Part shown: positions 32,884 through 42,440 of the stretch, one piece after another
How positions within the stretch are numbered: position 1 is the stretch's first letter
Layout of the letters: every line of letters starts with the position of its first letter
Source: CAZECR01 sp964510495
GTDB lineage: Bacteria; Patescibacteriota; Patescibacteriia; Magasanikbacterales; GWA2-37-8
Reading direction: 5' to 3'
DNA length: 48,501 nucleotides
Assembly: GCA_964510495.1 (NCBI GenBank)
Contig: CAZECR010000007.1
Location: forward strand, 1-48,501
Position numbers and translations under genes: made by a program
Notes under the pieces: model-generated
Seen by the model: the letters and a program-made list of their open reading frames with translations, nothing else
Told to the model about the DNA's origin: nothing
The model's database searches: none

Positions 32884-33954
32884 ATGTCATTTTCTATTGG
32901 TATTGTTGGGCTGCCTAATGTTGGTAAATCGACCCTCTTTAATGCTCTTACTCGCACAAAACAAGCTAATGTTCAGAATTATCCATTTTGTACTATTGAC
33001 CCGAATGTTGGTGTTGTCGAAGTTCCGGACGAACGCTTGCAAAAATTAAGTGACACTTCTACTTCTAAAAAAATAATTCCCACCACAATTGAATTTGTGG
33101 ATATTGCAGGGTTAGTTAAGGGGGCAAGCGAAGGTGAGGGGCTTGGTAATAAATTTTTGTCGCACATTCGTGAGGTTGATGCGATCGCTCACGTTGTTCG
33201 TAATTTTGAGGATTCCAATATCACCCACGTGCATAATCGTGTTAATCCGCTTGAAGACGCAGAGATTATTAACACAGAACTTGTTCTGGCAGATTTACAG
33301 GTGGTAGGGAAGCGGCTTGAGGCAACAAAAAAAGGTGCCAAGGGAACGGCAATTAAAGAGTTGCAACCAGAAATTGATCTCTTGCAAAAAGTGTACGATC
33401 AACTGCAGCAGAATAAGGCGGCTCGTGCGCTTGAGTATACCGATGACGAACAGGTTTTCTTAAAGACCTTGCAGCTCATTACCATGAAGCCGATGATGTA
33501 CGTGGTGAATGTGGCCGAAAGTGGCAGCGCCGCGGCAGCAGTAGAACCGGGAGTCGCTCAGATCGAAGTTTGTGCACGGCTCGAGGCGGAGCTAGCTGAC
33601 CTCTCACCAGAAGAAGGAAAAGAATATTTAAAAAGTCTAGGAATTGAAAAGACCGGACTTGATAAATTAATTAGCGCGGGGTATACACTCCTTAATCTTA
33701 TTACGTACTTTACTTCAGGCGAACCGGAAACACGCGCGTGGACGGTGAATACGGGGACTAAAGCACCGTATGCCGCGGGTGTCATTCATACGGACTTTAT
33801 TAAGGGTTTTATTAAAGCCGATGTGGTCGGATGGGAAGATTTTGTTACCCTTGGCGGTTGGGGGAAATTAAAAGAAAGCGGCAAGCTGCGCCTTGAGGGT
33901 AAAGAATATGTTGTAAAAGATGGTGACGTTTGTTACTTCCATATTGCTACTTAG
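32884..33954 (+). CDS. ychF: Redox-regulated ATPase/GTPase YchF (Obg family)
   Basis: This 356-residue TRAFAC P-loop protein has Walker A GLPNVGKST (residues 8-16), NVQNYPFCTIDPNVG (switch I region, about 32-46) and DIAGLVKGASEGEGLGNKFL (about 71-90). A helical coiled region and the C-terminal TGS-like domain (about 270-356, ending VKDGDVCYFHIAT) follow. YchF/OLA1 proteins prefer ATP and associate with ribosomes. The start is at 32884, fixed by conserved MSFSIGIVG and by the promoter at 32822-32850; the longer upstream frame runs through the tRNA. There is no SD. It is a single-gene unit closed by a strong terminator. Confidence 0.94.
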   Translation: MSFSIGIVGLPNVGKSTLFNALTRTKQANVQNYPFCTIDPNVGVVEVPDERLQKLSDTSTSKKIIPTTIEFVDIAGLVKGASEGEGLGNKFLSHIREVDAIAHVVRNFEDSNITHVHNRVNPLEDAEIINTELVLADLQVVGKRLEATKKGAKGTAIKELQPEIDLLQKVYDQLQQNKAARALEYTDDEQVFLKTLQLITMKPMMYVVNVAESGSAAAAVEPGVAQIEVCARLEAELADLSPEEGKEYLKSLGIEKTGLDKLISAGYTLLNLITYFTSGEPETRAWTVNTGTKAPYAAGVIHTDFIKGFIKADVVGWEDFVTLGGWGKLKESGKLRLEGKEYVVKDGDVCYFHIAT

Positions 33955-33984
33955 AAAAAAGCGCTCTTGGTAGAGCGCTTTTTT
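33955..33984. terminator. Bidirectional terminator between ychF and the ABC-F gene
   Basis: GCGCTC/GAGCGC is flanked by six A and six T, directly after the ychF stop and overlapping the convergent ABC-F stop. Confidence 0.92.
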
Positions 33985-35740
33985 AATTTTGTTTTTCCGC
34001 TATTTGTAACCACGCTTCCTCCGCTGCTTCCAGTTCGTGAATAATTTTGCTGAGGAGTTCATAGTCAGTTGCTAAAAACTTTTCAGGCCGTTTTGCTTGG
34101 CGTGCTAACAAGCGATCTCGTTCACTTGTTAGTCGTAGCATTTCTTTTTCGAGTGACTGACTTCTTTTTTTAAGAATTTTCATTGCTTCGTGTTTTTGTT
34201 TCGCCGCTTCTTTGTCTGGTGTGTCTGTGCTGGTTTTTGGTGTTGTTTGAGTTTCTACCGCAGCAGTTCCTAAAGAATAAATATAGTTTTCGTATGAGTC
34301 TGGGTAACGCCTGATCACGCCATTTTTAACTTCAATAAGTAGTGTAGCTAACGAATTAACAAAAGTACGATTATGACTGATGAAAAAAACTGTCCCCGCG
34401 TAATCCGCAAGCGCTGCAGCAAGCGCTTCGACAGTTTCAAAATCAAGATGGTTCGTTGGTTCGTCCAAAATAAGCACATTACTTTTGGTGAGTAATAAGC
34501 TGGCCAGGCACAAACGGGCGCGTTCGCCACCGCTGAGAACACTAATTTTTTTCTCCAGCGCAGAGGCATGAAATAAAAAATTACCAGCCATCTGCAAGAC
34601 CGTTTCGTCAGGCAAGCTACTATCTGCATGCGTACGTAAATAATCCCAAACTAATTCATTGTTCGGAAGTCTGCTGGCAATATGCTGCGCATAATAAGCA
34701 CTCGACGTGCCGTGCCCCCAACGAAAGGTGCCGCCAAGGGGTGGTAGTTCATCAACGAGCGTTTTGAGAAGGGTGGTTTTGCCTTGGCCGTTCGCGCCCA
34801 CAATAGCAACTTTAGCGCCTCGATCAATGTCAAATGTTGCATTGCTTGCTACTGTTTTTTCACCGTAGCCAATACTGAGTTTGTTGCAAGAAAATGCGAC
34901 TCCCTTTTTGGCTTCAACCCCGGGAATAGTAATTCTGACGCGTGCCAGCGGATCGGCAATATCTAATTTTTTTAATTTGGTCAGGGCTTTAAGTTTTGAC
35001 TGTGCCTGACTTGCTTTACTTGCTTTATAACGAAAACGATCAACAAAACTCTGCAGATGTTTTTGTTCGCGGTCAATTTTTTTATTGTATGCTTCTTTCA
35101 TGACGAGCTGCTCGCGTTTATAGTCAAAGTACGCAGCAACATCGCCGGGGTATAAAAACAATTTTTCATGCTCAACTTCAAGTGTCATGTCGCAGGTGCG
35201 TTCCAAAAATTCCCGATCGTGCGAAATAATTAAAAAGGCGCCTGAATATGAAATAAGCGCCTGTTCTAAGAGGAGCTGCGTTTGTACATCGAGATAATTG
35301 GTGGGTTCGTCAAGTAAAAAAAGATTAGGATCTTTAAGGAGCAACGCGATAAGTTTGATACGCATTTGAAAACCTCCCGAAAAGGTCTCAATGGGTTGTT
35401 CGAGCATTGCAGGCGTAAAATCAAATTGAGCTCCTACTTTAGCGCATTCCCAAACTGGCTGATGAGTTGCTTTTTCAAGATAAGCAATGACCGGTTCGGA
35501 GACATCAAGTACATCGTGCTGTTCGATGTATCCCAGGCGCGTTCGGTCATGGATAATGACTGATCCGCTGTCCTGTTCCTCTTCGCCGAGAAGTACTTTA
35601 AATAAGGTTGATTTTCCTGCTCCATTTCGACCAATAACACCAATCTTCTGACCAACATTGATCGAAAGCGAAGCTTTTGAAAAAAGTGGCTGCTGAAAGT
35701 ATGACTTAGACAGGTTCTTAATTTCGATAAGGGTAGACAT
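33983..35740 (-). CDS. ABC-F family ATP-binding protein
   Basis: This 585-residue soluble protein has two nucleotide-binding domains and no membrane part. NBD1 has Walker A GRNGAGKST (about 36-44), a degenerate signature FSGGFQMRI and Walker B FLLDEPTNYLD. NBD2 has GANGQGKTT, LSGGERARL and VLILDEPTNHLD. The inter-domain linker (about 235-300) is basic, and a C-terminal coiled coil (about 505-585) resembles Uup. ABC-F proteins act on the ribosome to relieve stalling or protect from antibiotics. The start at 35740 (MSTLIEIKNLSKSYF) fits the family; the in-frame ATG at 35806 would overlap the upstream gene. It lies 44 bases after the Trm11-like gene on the same strand. Confidence 0.92.
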   Translation of the reverse strand: MSTLIEIKNLSKSYFQQPLFSKASLSINVGQKIGVIGRNGAGKSTLFKVLLGEEEQDSGSVIIHDRTRLGYIEQHDVLDVSEPVIAYLEKATHQPVWECAKVGAQFDFTPAMLEQPIETFSGGFQMRIKLIALLLKDPNLFLLDEPTNYLDVQTQLLLEQALISYSGAFLIISHDREFLERTCDMTLEVEHEKLFLYPGDVAAYFDYKREQLVMKEAYNKKIDREQKHLQSFVDRFRYKASKASQAQSKLKALTKLKKLDIADPLARVRITIPGVEAKKGVAFSCNKLSIGYGEKTVASNATFDIDRGAKVAIVGANGQGKTTLLKTLVDELPPLGGTFRWGHGTSSAYYAQHIASRLPNNELVWDYLRTHADSSLPDETVLQMAGNFLFHASALEKKISVLSGGERARLCLASLLLTKSNVLILDEPTNHLDFETVEALAAALADYAGTVFFISHNRTFVNSLATLLIEVKNGVIRRYPDSYENYIYSLGTAAVETQTTPKTSTDTPDKEAAKQKHEAMKILKKRSQSLEKEMLRLTSERDRLLARQAKRPEKFLATDYELLSKIIHELEAAEEAWLQIAEKQN

Positions 35741-35784
35741 AGGAACAGTTCTTGAAGTGCAGCGAGTTCTGTATACAGCTAAAA

Positions 35785-37005
35785 TTAATTTTTCGTAAAC
35801 CGCCAAATTTCTCGCCCAACGCGCTGGCCATGTCTCGCGTACAGGAGGTGCTCGTCGGTATCAAGTAAGGGGAGCACAGTAAAACCACATTTTTTTATTT
35901 CTTTTACACAATCAATGCGAAGCCAGGAATTTTGATATCTAAAGCAAGGGATAATAAAGACAACAACGCCGCCAGACTTCAGAATTTTAGCAAAGGCCTT
36001 AAAAGCATCAAGATAGATTTGTTTGAGTTCTTTGATCTGTGCGTCGAGCATGCTTCGCGTTTCACTTCCGCGCAGAGGCTTCCCCAAATAAGGTTCGGCT
36101 GCTATAGCGTCAATAGATTCCGAAGGAAGTTTGCCAGCCAGTTCTGAGGCGTCACTTTGAAAAACTTTTACACGAGACAGGCTGGCTCCTTGACCTTGTT
36201 GCCAGGCAACATTTTTTCGAGTGTCTTCAACTGCTTTATCGGATAGATCACTGCCAATAATACTTTTGAATCCCAGAAGCATGGCTTCAGTAACAATTGT
36301 TCCTGAACCGCAAAATGGGTCAAGTAGTGTCTGGTCTGTCGTAGCGCCTGTTAGGTTAATCAGCATGAGCGCAAGCTTGGGTGGCAACATGCCGCTCGCA
36401 TCGTCGCGACCAGGGCGACCAAAATCGCGGGCACCTAATTCTTCAAAAGGCTGCACTGCTAACGTTTTTGCCAGTGAAAACAAACCGTTCTGTTCTTCAT
36501 ACACCAAAAATTCCCGGCCTCGCTTGGTAAGACCGTTTTTTTCGACACTAACTGAGGAAAGCGTTGGTTCTCGGCTCTCGACGTAGCGAACTGAAGCGCC
36601 GGCTTGTTTCAGTTTTTGTTTTATTGCTTTACCCCAGCGTTCTAATTGTTCGAGTGTGCCAAGTCTGAGCGCGTCGGTGGCAGTATAGAGGCTAATACCA
36701 AATTCAATTTTACCTGCAACTGTTTGTAATTCTTCGAGCATGGTTTGTTCAAGAGCGCTTTCAGACAGGTTCTCTGCCAGCATTTCGCCTATTTTAACCG
36801 TACCACCCAAACGTTTGAGAATGTCGCTTGGATTGACTGAAAGAGTGCTAGCAAAGGTCGTCCTTACAATCGGCCCGATCATTTCAGTCGAACTGCTCGT
36901 AAAAACATTTTTAATTTCAGCAAGCGATACAAGCGGTGTTCGACCGGTAACAAACCACCAGCATTTAAGGTCTGGGGGTGGGGAGGGACGTGGGGAGCGG
37001 TGCAT
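35785..37005 (-). CDS. Trm11/UPF0020-like RNA methyltransferase
   Basis: This protein of about 406 residues has an N-terminal region WFVTGRTPLVSLAEI and a THUMP-like part. A Rossmann methyltransferase domain follows, with LDPFCGSGTIVTEA (about 230-243) as motif I and AAEPYLGKPLRG (about 308-319) as motif IV. Family members usually methylate guanosine N2 in tRNA with a (D/N)PPY motif IV; here it is EPYL, a notable change. The start is uncertain: ATG 37005 is taken, ATG 37050 is possible, and both overlap the upstream small gene. No SD. It is the penultimate gene of the long minus-strand run from pilB. Confidence 0.75.
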   Translation of the reverse strand: MHRSPRPSPPPDLKCWWFVTGRTPLVSLAEIKNVFTSSSTEMIGPIVRTTFASTLSVNPSDILKRLGGTVKIGEMLAENLSESALEQTMLEELQTVAGKIEFGISLYTATDALRLGTLEQLERWGKAIKQKLKQAGASVRYVESREPTLSSVSVEKNGLTKRGREFLVYEEQNGLFSLAKTLAVQPFEELGARDFGRPGRDDASGMLPPKLALMLINLTGATTDQTLLDPFCGSGTIVTEAMLLGFKSIIGSDLSDKAVEDTRKNVAWQQGQGASLSRVKVFQSDASELAGKLPSESIDAIAAEPYLGKPLRGSETRSMLDAQIKELKQIYLDAFKAFAKILKSGGVVVFIIPCFRYQNSWLRIDCVKEIKKCGFTVLPLLDTDEHLLYARHGQRVGREIWRFTKN

Positions 37006-37318
37006 ACAAGGAAGGGCTAGAGCTGGTATAAACAAAAATATTGCGAACAATGGGTGGGTACGTCGGCGGTTCGTCTTTTATGGTAAGAGCGGCAGCAGCT
37101 TTAGCTGCTTCGTCGGTACTGAGTGGGGTAATATTTGGCTCAGCTTCAAGGCGCGAGATATTGCTTTGGTCGTCAATAATACCAAAGGCTAGTCGGTAGG
37201 TAAAGTAAAAGCAGATTATAGTGATAATTGTCATTGCGGCTACCACCAAAATACTGCCTATTCGCCAAGCGGTATAGGGTGAGGGTGCGGGGCGGTGATT
37301 TTTGTTAAGGGTTAACAT
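36965..37318 (-). CDS. Small single-pass membrane protein at the end of the pilus cluster (117 aa)
   Basis: The chain has a short basic N-terminus, a membrane helix (about residues 24-46, IGSILVVAAMTIITIICFYFT) and a Pro/Ser/Thr-rich tail. The start ATG at 37318 overlaps the pilO stop by 14 bases, which argues for translation coupled to pilO. Its place matches that of pilP in proteobacterial clusters, but there is no lipobox or visible homology, so only a pilus-associated inner-membrane role is suggested. Confidence 0.6.
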   Translation of the reverse strand: MLTLNKNHRPAPSPYTAWRIGSILVVAAMTIITIICFYFTYRLAFGIIDDQSNISRLEAEPNITPLSTDEAAKAAAALTIKDEPPTYPPIVRNIFVYTSSSPSLYAPLPTSLPTPRP

Positions 37319-37847
37319 AAACAGATAAAACCAGGTGTAAAGAGACGTTCGTGTCACTGCCTGCTGTGTCGCCGGCTTCACTGGGCGAAAGAGTGATTTG
37401 TTCTGGAACAATAAAATAAGGCATGTTTTCAACGGTTTCAAGATAGCGCACGATATTTTGGTAAGGACCGGTTGCTGTTAAAGAGACACTGGCCTTCTGA
37501 TTGGTAATGGCGTCAAAATTTGAGTTTTCAATTTTTTGGTTCACGTTTGTTTGTGCGGCTATTTTTTCAAGCATAGTGATAAGGGTGAGCTCGTCGCCTG
37601 CTTTGAAGAGGTGAGCCGGATAGGTAGCGGTAGTATTTTTGAGTGTTTTAATATCTTGGATTAATCCGCGTAAATTAATTGGCTCGGTGTGATGTTCTTC
37701 AAGATTCATTCTGGTAGCAGCGCTTTTGTTGCTGAGATTAAAAAGCATGCGCGCTGAAGGGAAAATAATAGCAATAATAACCAGTAGTATACCGGCCGTA
37801 AATACTACCAGCGTAGTAAAAATTTTCTTCTCTAAGCTTATTCTCAT
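37305..37847 (-). CDS. pilO: Type IV pilus alignment protein PilO-like
   Basis: This 180-residue protein has one N-terminal membrane helix (about residues 11-32, FTTLVVFTAGILLVIIAIIF), a helical coiled stretch and a ferredoxin-like C-terminal domain of PilO type (TATGPYQNIVRYLETVENMPYF, in two pieces about 126-147). PilO and PilN form the inner-membrane bridge between PilM and the outer parts of the machine. It lies 14 bases after pilN and overlaps the next gene by 14 bases. The call rests on pattern and gene order. Confidence 0.78.
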   Translation of the reverse strand: MRISLEKKIFTTLVVFTAGILLVIIAIIFPSARMLFNLSNKSAATRMNLEEHHTEPINLRGLIQDIKTLKNTTATYPAHLFKAGDELTLITMLEKIAAQTNVNQKIENSNFDAITNQKASVSLTATGPYQNIVRYLETVENMPYFIVPEQITLSPSEAGDTAGSDTNVSLHLVLSVYVNP

Positions 37848-37861
37848 AGCAGGGTAATTTG

Positions 37862-38446
37862 TTATTCGGTTGGAGTTGTGTGCGCTGCTGCGGGAGCGTC
37901 AGGACGCAATGGCGGAAAGCCTTTCAACGTTGATTTAATTTCAAATGATACATCTGAAGCAGTGAATAATTGCGAAAGAGGAGCAGAACTTTTTTCAATC
38001 CAAGAGATCGATTTCAGCACGTCTTGCAAGTTAAGTAATGCGTCGCGCGTTCGAGCGGTACCCGAAAGCGTCAGCGTGTTAGTTTTGCGGTCAAACGAAA
38101 GGCTGCTGAGTTTGATGTCGGCTGGAATTTTTTCGATAAGTTCAATAATTTTGGGTGTTGTGCTCACGACACCGTTACTGGCTATAGCTATGTTATGAAC
38201 TGCTGCATTGATAGCGAGAGCGTCTTGATCGTAGCTGCCATATTCTGAGTTCACCGTAATTCTGGCGGGTGAAGTGTTGGTAAATTCACTGTTCAGTGTG
38301 AGCGATGTCCAGAGCAGAGTAAGCGCGATGAGAATACAAAAGAGCATGATGAGCTCTAAAATATTTTTTGTAAACAAAAACTTGATAAGTTTTTCTAGCT
38401 TATTTCTTTTTTCAACTGAGGAGAGATTTAAGTGGAGTATGTTCAT
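37862..38446 (-). CDS. pilN: Type IV pilus assembly protein PilN-like
   Basis: This 194-residue protein has a short basic cytoplasmic N-terminus (MNILHLNLSSVEKRNKLEKL), where PilM-binding residues lie in the family. A membrane helix (about 30-50) and a periplasmic fold follow, with the recurrent SLSFDRKTNTLTLSGTARTR segment (about 115-134) of PilN. A Pro/Ala-rich tail ends the chain. The start overlaps the pilM stop by 4 bases, a tight translational coupling. Confidence 0.8.
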   Translation of the reverse strand: MNILHLNLSSVEKRNKLEKLIKFLFTKNILELIMLFCILIALTLLWTSLTLNSEFTNTSPARITVNSEYGSYDQDALAINAAVHNIAIASNGVVSTTPKIIELIEKIPADIKLSSLSFDRKTNTLTLSGTARTRDALLNLQDVLKSISWIEKSSAPLSQLFTASDVSFEIKSTLKGFPPLRPDAPAAAHTTPTE

Positions 38447-39543
38447 AATCTATATTCTTCAAGTGGGTTGCGGGCAGCCCGGAGCCCGAGTCCGATCGCT
38501 GTGGCAAAGGTGAGGCCGTCATCAGCATCATACCGCTCAACAGGTGCATTAAAAATATTTTTCCACGGGTGCCCAAGCGCGGTTGAGATTTTAAATTCTT
38601 TAGAAAGAACTGCTTCTAGATTTTTGAGTCGGGCAAGACCACCGCAAAGTGTGATGTGTGTGACCGGATTCGCGTCTTCAAAATGTTCAGCATAAAAAAT
38701 GAGAGCGCGTTTAATTTCCTCAATCAGTTTGGCAGAGAGCGTGTCTATTATTTTTAAATATTTAGGATTACTTTTGTCGTACGTAAAACCAACTTCATTT
38801 TTTAGTTTTTCTGCTGCTTCGCTTTCGATACCAAGTCCTTTGGCAATAGCGTCTCTAACGAGTTCACTTGAAAAAGTGAGGCTGGTACTAAACTGTGGTG
38901 TGTCTTGGTCGTACACAATCAGGCTAGAACGCGTTGCGCCGAGGTCGATAATTACCCTCGCTTCGCCTTCATAATCTTTGGTGCCTGTAATCATGGCTCT
39001 GCAGAGCGCTATCGCCTGTATCTCGAGGGCAAGAGGTTTTAGCTGTAAGCTCTCAAGCAGATACGTGTACGAATCAGCGATTGTTTTTTGCACGGCCCCA
39101 AGAAGAACTTTGGTACGATCACTCTTGCTGCCAGCGTGAACTATTTGCCAATCGAAATACGTGTCTTCAGCTTCAAAAGGCAGATGTTTTTTTGCTTGGA
39201 ATAAAACATCTTCGGTGGTAATTTCTGCTGGAGGAACCGAGAGTTCAATAAGTTTGAGAAATGTTTTTGGTTCAGGTAGATCTGCTACTACCCAGGGACT
39301 GCCAATGTCCGGAAAGCTTCCTTCTTTGCCGAGGAGGAGACTCAATTTTTTACGGACCATTTCTGGTTGTTGAATTTCTCCTTCAACAATGTAACCAACT
39401 GGCATGGAGAGCTCACGAATTTCTTTGATGGCAAAACTGCCGCGCCGAAGCGGCACCAGGTGTTTGGTGAGCTGGACGAGTTTGATTGATCTGTCGCCGA
39501 TATCGAGGCCAAAAGCTCCGGTGATCGGATTATGCAAAAACAT
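38443..39543 (-). CDS. pilM: Type IV pilus assembly actin-like ATPase PilM
   Basis: This 366-residue protein has the actin-like phosphate-1 motif FGLDIGDRSIKLVQL (about residues 12-26), VIIDLGATRSSLIVYD (phosphate-2 region, about 198-213) and ITLCGGLARLKNLEAVL (adenosine region, about 314-330). PilM sits on the cytoplasmic face and links PilB/PilC to PilN-PilO. It lies 15 bases after pilC. No SD is seen. Confidence 0.92.
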   Translation of the reverse strand: MFLHNPITGAFGLDIGDRSIKLVQLTKHLVPLRRGSFAIKEIRELSMPVGYIVEGEIQQPEMVRKKLSLLLGKEGSFPDIGSPWVVADLPEPKTFLKLIELSVPPAEITTEDVLFQAKKHLPFEAEDTYFDWQIVHAGSKSDRTKVLLGAVQKTIADSYTYLLESLQLKPLALEIQAIALCRAMITGTKDYEGEARVIIDLGATRSSLIVYDQDTPQFSTSLTFSSELVRDAIAKGLGIESEAAEKLKNEVGFTYDKSNPKYLKIIDTLSAKLIEEIKRALIFYAEHFEDANPVTHITLCGGLARLKNLEAVLSKEFKISTALGHPWKNIFNAPVERYDADDGLTFATAIGLGLRAARNPLEEYRL

Positions 39544-39558
39544 GTGAGTGTAAAAAGA

Positions 39559-40674
39559 TTAGAATCCCTGGGCCAGACTATACATTGGCATAATTACCGA
39601 GACTGCCATGCCCGCCACGCCTAAACCCATAACTAAAATAATCACTGGTTCGATAATGGTGGCAAAATTTTTCATGGTTACATCTACTTCGTTGCCGTAA
39701 TAATCAGCTAATTCTCTCAACATTTTTTCAACCTGGCCCGATTCCTCGCCAACGTTTAACATGCCGGTAACCATGGGTGGAAAAAGTTGCGGTGAATCAA
39801 GTAGGATTTCAGACAAGGCCTGACCTTTTTTAAGTCGTTCGGCGGCGTCGAGGAGCGCGGCGCGGTAAATTACATTACCTTCCACCATGGCTGCTATTTT
39901 CATAGAATCAATAATCGGTAAACTACTCTGGAGAAGTGAAGATAAGGTAAGTGTAAAGCGCGCTAAGTTAATTTTTTTAATAATACTACCTGCGATCGGC
40001 AGGTGCAGATTTACGCGATGAACAACCTTTTTAATGGGTGGAATACGAATAAGCCACGTACAGAGGATTACAAAAAGAATGACGCCAATTCCCAAATAAA
40101 TTCCATTTTTTTCCATGAATGTGACGAGTGCAACCATGATGCGGGTTGGGAGTGGAAGTTTTGAACTGGAATCCTCAAACATTACAATAATTTTTGGTAA
40201 AACAAAAACAACCATTTCAACACCAATACCAACCATGGCGGTAAAAACAACAGCCGGGTAAATGAGCGCTCCTTTGATGCGGCTCGTCAGTTCATAGCTC
40301 TTTTTCATCTGGGTGGTGACTTGCTCAAGCGCCTCTTCCATTTTGCCAGAAGCTTCGCCAGACGCAATCATGCTGACATAAATTGGTGGAAACACTTTGG
40401 GGTATTCACTGAGTACTTCGCTGAGCTGGCGACCCTTTTCTACCTGCAGACCGATGTCGCCAACAATTTTTTGGAGGCCCTTGCCGTCTACTTGGCTAAC
40501 TAAAATTTTGAGCGCAGCAACAATTGATAGCCCTGCTTTAATCATGATTTCCAGATTGTGAACAAACAAAATCTTCTGCATTACAGAGACGTGCAGAAAA
40601 TGACGATCTAAAAAGTCGTTCATTTTTTGTTCGAATGGTGATAATTTTTTCTCCTTCTCCTTTTTGGGAGCCAT
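39559..40674 (-). CDS. pilC: Type IV pilus inner-membrane platform protein PilC (GspF family)
   Basis: This 371-residue protein has two GspF/T2SSF domains (about residues 25-150 and 225-350), each ending in membrane helices: VVFTAMVGIGVEMVVFVLP, IYLGIGVILFVILCTWLI and IILVMGLGVAGMAVSVIMP. The family signature segments SEVLSEYPKVFPPIYVSMIASGE and GQALSEILLDSPQLFPPM correspond between the halves. It works with the PilB motor to assemble pilin. It starts 8 bases after the pilB stop. Confidence 0.92.
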   Translation of the reverse strand: MAPKKEKEKKLSPFEQKMNDFLDRHFLHVSVMQKILFVHNLEIMIKAGLSIVAALKILVSQVDGKGLQKIVGDIGLQVEKGRQLSEVLSEYPKVFPPIYVSMIASGEASGKMEEALEQVTTQMKKSYELTSRIKGALIYPAVVFTAMVGIGVEMVVFVLPKIIVMFEDSSSKLPLPTRIMVALVTFMEKNGIYLGIGVILFVILCTWLIRIPPIKKVVHRVNLHLPIAGSIIKKINLARFTLTLSSLLQSSLPIIDSMKIAAMVEGNVIYRAALLDAAERLKKGQALSEILLDSPQLFPPMVTGMLNVGEESGQVEKMLRELADYYGNEVDVTMKNFATIIEPVIILVMGLGVAGMAVSVIMPMYSLAQGF

Positions 40675-40682
40675 ATAGTTTT

Positions 40683-42407
40683 TTATTCTTTCGTCACACG
40701 TAGTATTTCGCTAATCGTTGTGGTGCCCATTTTGGCTTTAATAAGCCCGTCTTCGAGCATGGTCAGCATACCCGTTCCACGCGCGTACTCTTTAATTTGA
40801 TTAGCATCAGCATTTTCAGTAATTTTTTTACTTAAGCCGTCAGTTACTTCCAGAATTTCATAAATACCCATGCGCCCTTTGTACCCCGTGTCGCCGCAGC
40901 GTCTACAACCAGCACCTTGGTAAAAAGTCATTTTTTCTAAATGTTTTTCAGCGGCGCTTAGTTTCGCGTGTTTACTAAGTAGGGGAAAAACTTTTTTAAG
41001 ATCAAACATGCGGCCCAGTTCAGTGATCGTTTCTTTTTCCAGATGATATGCTTTGCTGCAAAAGGTACAAATTTTACGGACCAAACGCTGGGCAATAATA
41101 ATGTTGGCAGTGTAAGCAACCAGAAACGGGGGAATGCCCATATCGATTAAGCGAGGCAGAGTAGTCGGAGCGTCGTTGGTGTGCAAGGTAGAGAGTACTA
41201 AGTGACCAGTCATGGCGGCATTAATCGCGATTTCAGCTGTTTCTTGATCGCGGATTTCACCGACCATGATAATGTTGGGGTCCTGGCGAAGAAGGGCACG
41301 GAGGCCCGCCGCAAACGTAAAACCAACTTTTGGATTTACTTGGCTTTGGTTGACGCCGTTGACCCGGTATTCGATTGGGTCTTCAACGGTTGAAATATTT
41401 ACGCCGGGCTGGTTCAAAATACCGAGCACTGAATAGAGGGTAGTTGTTTTACCAGACCCCGTTGGACCGGTTACCAAGATCATGCCGTGTGGTTTTTTGA
41501 TCGCTTCTTCAACAATCGCGCGTTGTTCATCCAAAAAGCCGAGTTGATCGAGTGAAAGCGGTTTGGTGCCTTCGTGCAAGAGACGCATAACCACTTTTTC
41601 ACCATCGTAAATGGGTAAAATAGAAACACGGAACGCCAGCTTTTCATCTTGAACCTGGATTTTGAAACGTCCATCCTGGGGGATCATGTGTTCATCAAGT
41701 TTGAGATTCGCTAGAATTTTGATTCTAGCCATAACACCGTTTTGGAGATTTTTCGGCAAGGTCATGACATTTTTAAGAATGCCATCAATGCGATAGCGAA
41801 CCGGAATTTCTTTTTCATTTGGTTCAATGTGAATATCTGACGCTCCTTCGTAGACGGCATGTTCGAGAATGCTGTTAACTACGTTAACAACTGGTAATTC
41901 TTCAGCAGATTTTTTGAGATCGTTGCTGCCAACCTCGCCGCCATTTTCTTGTATAACGCGCAGTTCATCTTCGAGTTCGGTGTGGTAGAGGTGCAGCGCT
42001 TCTTTCAGGTCGCTAAAAGTTGTCAGGTATGGTTTAACGGTGAGTCCGGCTTTGCGGTGTAAAAATTCAATGATTTGAATGTCGGTAGGGTCGGCCATGG
42101 CTACCTTGAGGCCGTCTTTGTCGCGGTCAAATGCCACGACCTGGTGTGTGCCAGCCACGGGGCCCGGAATAAGGTTTAAAACTTCTTTTTTAATTTCACG
42201 GCCTTTAAGACCGATAAAAGGAACTTCTAAGAACTCAGCTGCTTTGGTGTAAAATTTTTCTTCATTAACAACGCCGTCGGTAATAAGAATTTCTTCCAAA
42301 CTCTTGTTTTGCTTTTCACCCTTAGCTTCAGCCGTACGCAGTGCTGCTGGAGAGACTGGAAATTCGTATTTTTTGATGATTTTTTTAAGCGTCGTGAGCG
42401 TGAGCAT
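40683..42407 (-). CDS. pilB: Type IV pilus assembly ATPase PilB (GspE family)
   Basis: This 574-residue protein has an N-terminal MshEN/GspE domain (about 5-150). The ATPase core has Walker A GPTGSGKTTTLYS (about 318-330), an Asp box, Walker B IIMVGEIRDQETAEIA (about 383-398) and a His box. A four-cysteine zinc site (CTFC near residue 458, CRRC near 504) is present. ATG 42407 is used because a TATACT box lies upstream and the alternative ATG 42431 falls at the predicted transcription start. It is the first gene of the minus-strand pilus run. No pilin, prepilin peptidase or PilT is in the window. Confidence 0.94.
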   Translation of the reverse strand: MLTLTTLKKIIKKYEFPVSPAALRTAEAKGEKQNKSLEEILITDGVVNEEKFYTKAAEFLEVPFIGLKGREIKKEVLNLIPGPVAGTHQVVAFDRDKDGLKVAMADPTDIQIIEFLHRKAGLTVKPYLTTFSDLKEALHLYHTELEDELRVIQENGGEVGSNDLKKSAEELPVVNVVNSILEHAVYEGASDIHIEPNEKEIPVRYRIDGILKNVMTLPKNLQNGVMARIKILANLKLDEHMIPQDGRFKIQVQDEKLAFRVSILPIYDGEKVVMRLLHEGTKPLSLDQLGFLDEQRAIVEEAIKKPHGMILVTGPTGSGKTTTLYSVLGILNQPGVNISTVEDPIEYRVNGVNQSQVNPKVGFTFAAGLRALLRQDPNIIMVGEIRDQETAEIAINAAMTGHLVLSTLHTNDAPTTLPRLIDMGIPPFLVAYTANIIIAQRLVRKICTFCSKAYHLEKETITELGRMFDLKKVFPLLSKHAKLSAAEKHLEKMTFYQGAGCRRCGDTGYKGRMGIYEILEVTDGLSKKITENADANQIKEYARGTGMLTMLEDGLIKAKMGTTTISEILRVTKE

Positions 42408-42431
42408 ACAAAAAATAGAGAGTATGGACAT

Positions 42432-42440
42432 AGTATAGCA
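42432..42440 (-). promoter_or_regulatory. Extended -10 of the pil operon
   Basis: On the minus strand TGCTATACT gives a TG-N-TATACT extended -10 about 25 bases before the pilB ATG; no clear -35 is seen. Confidence 0.55.
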
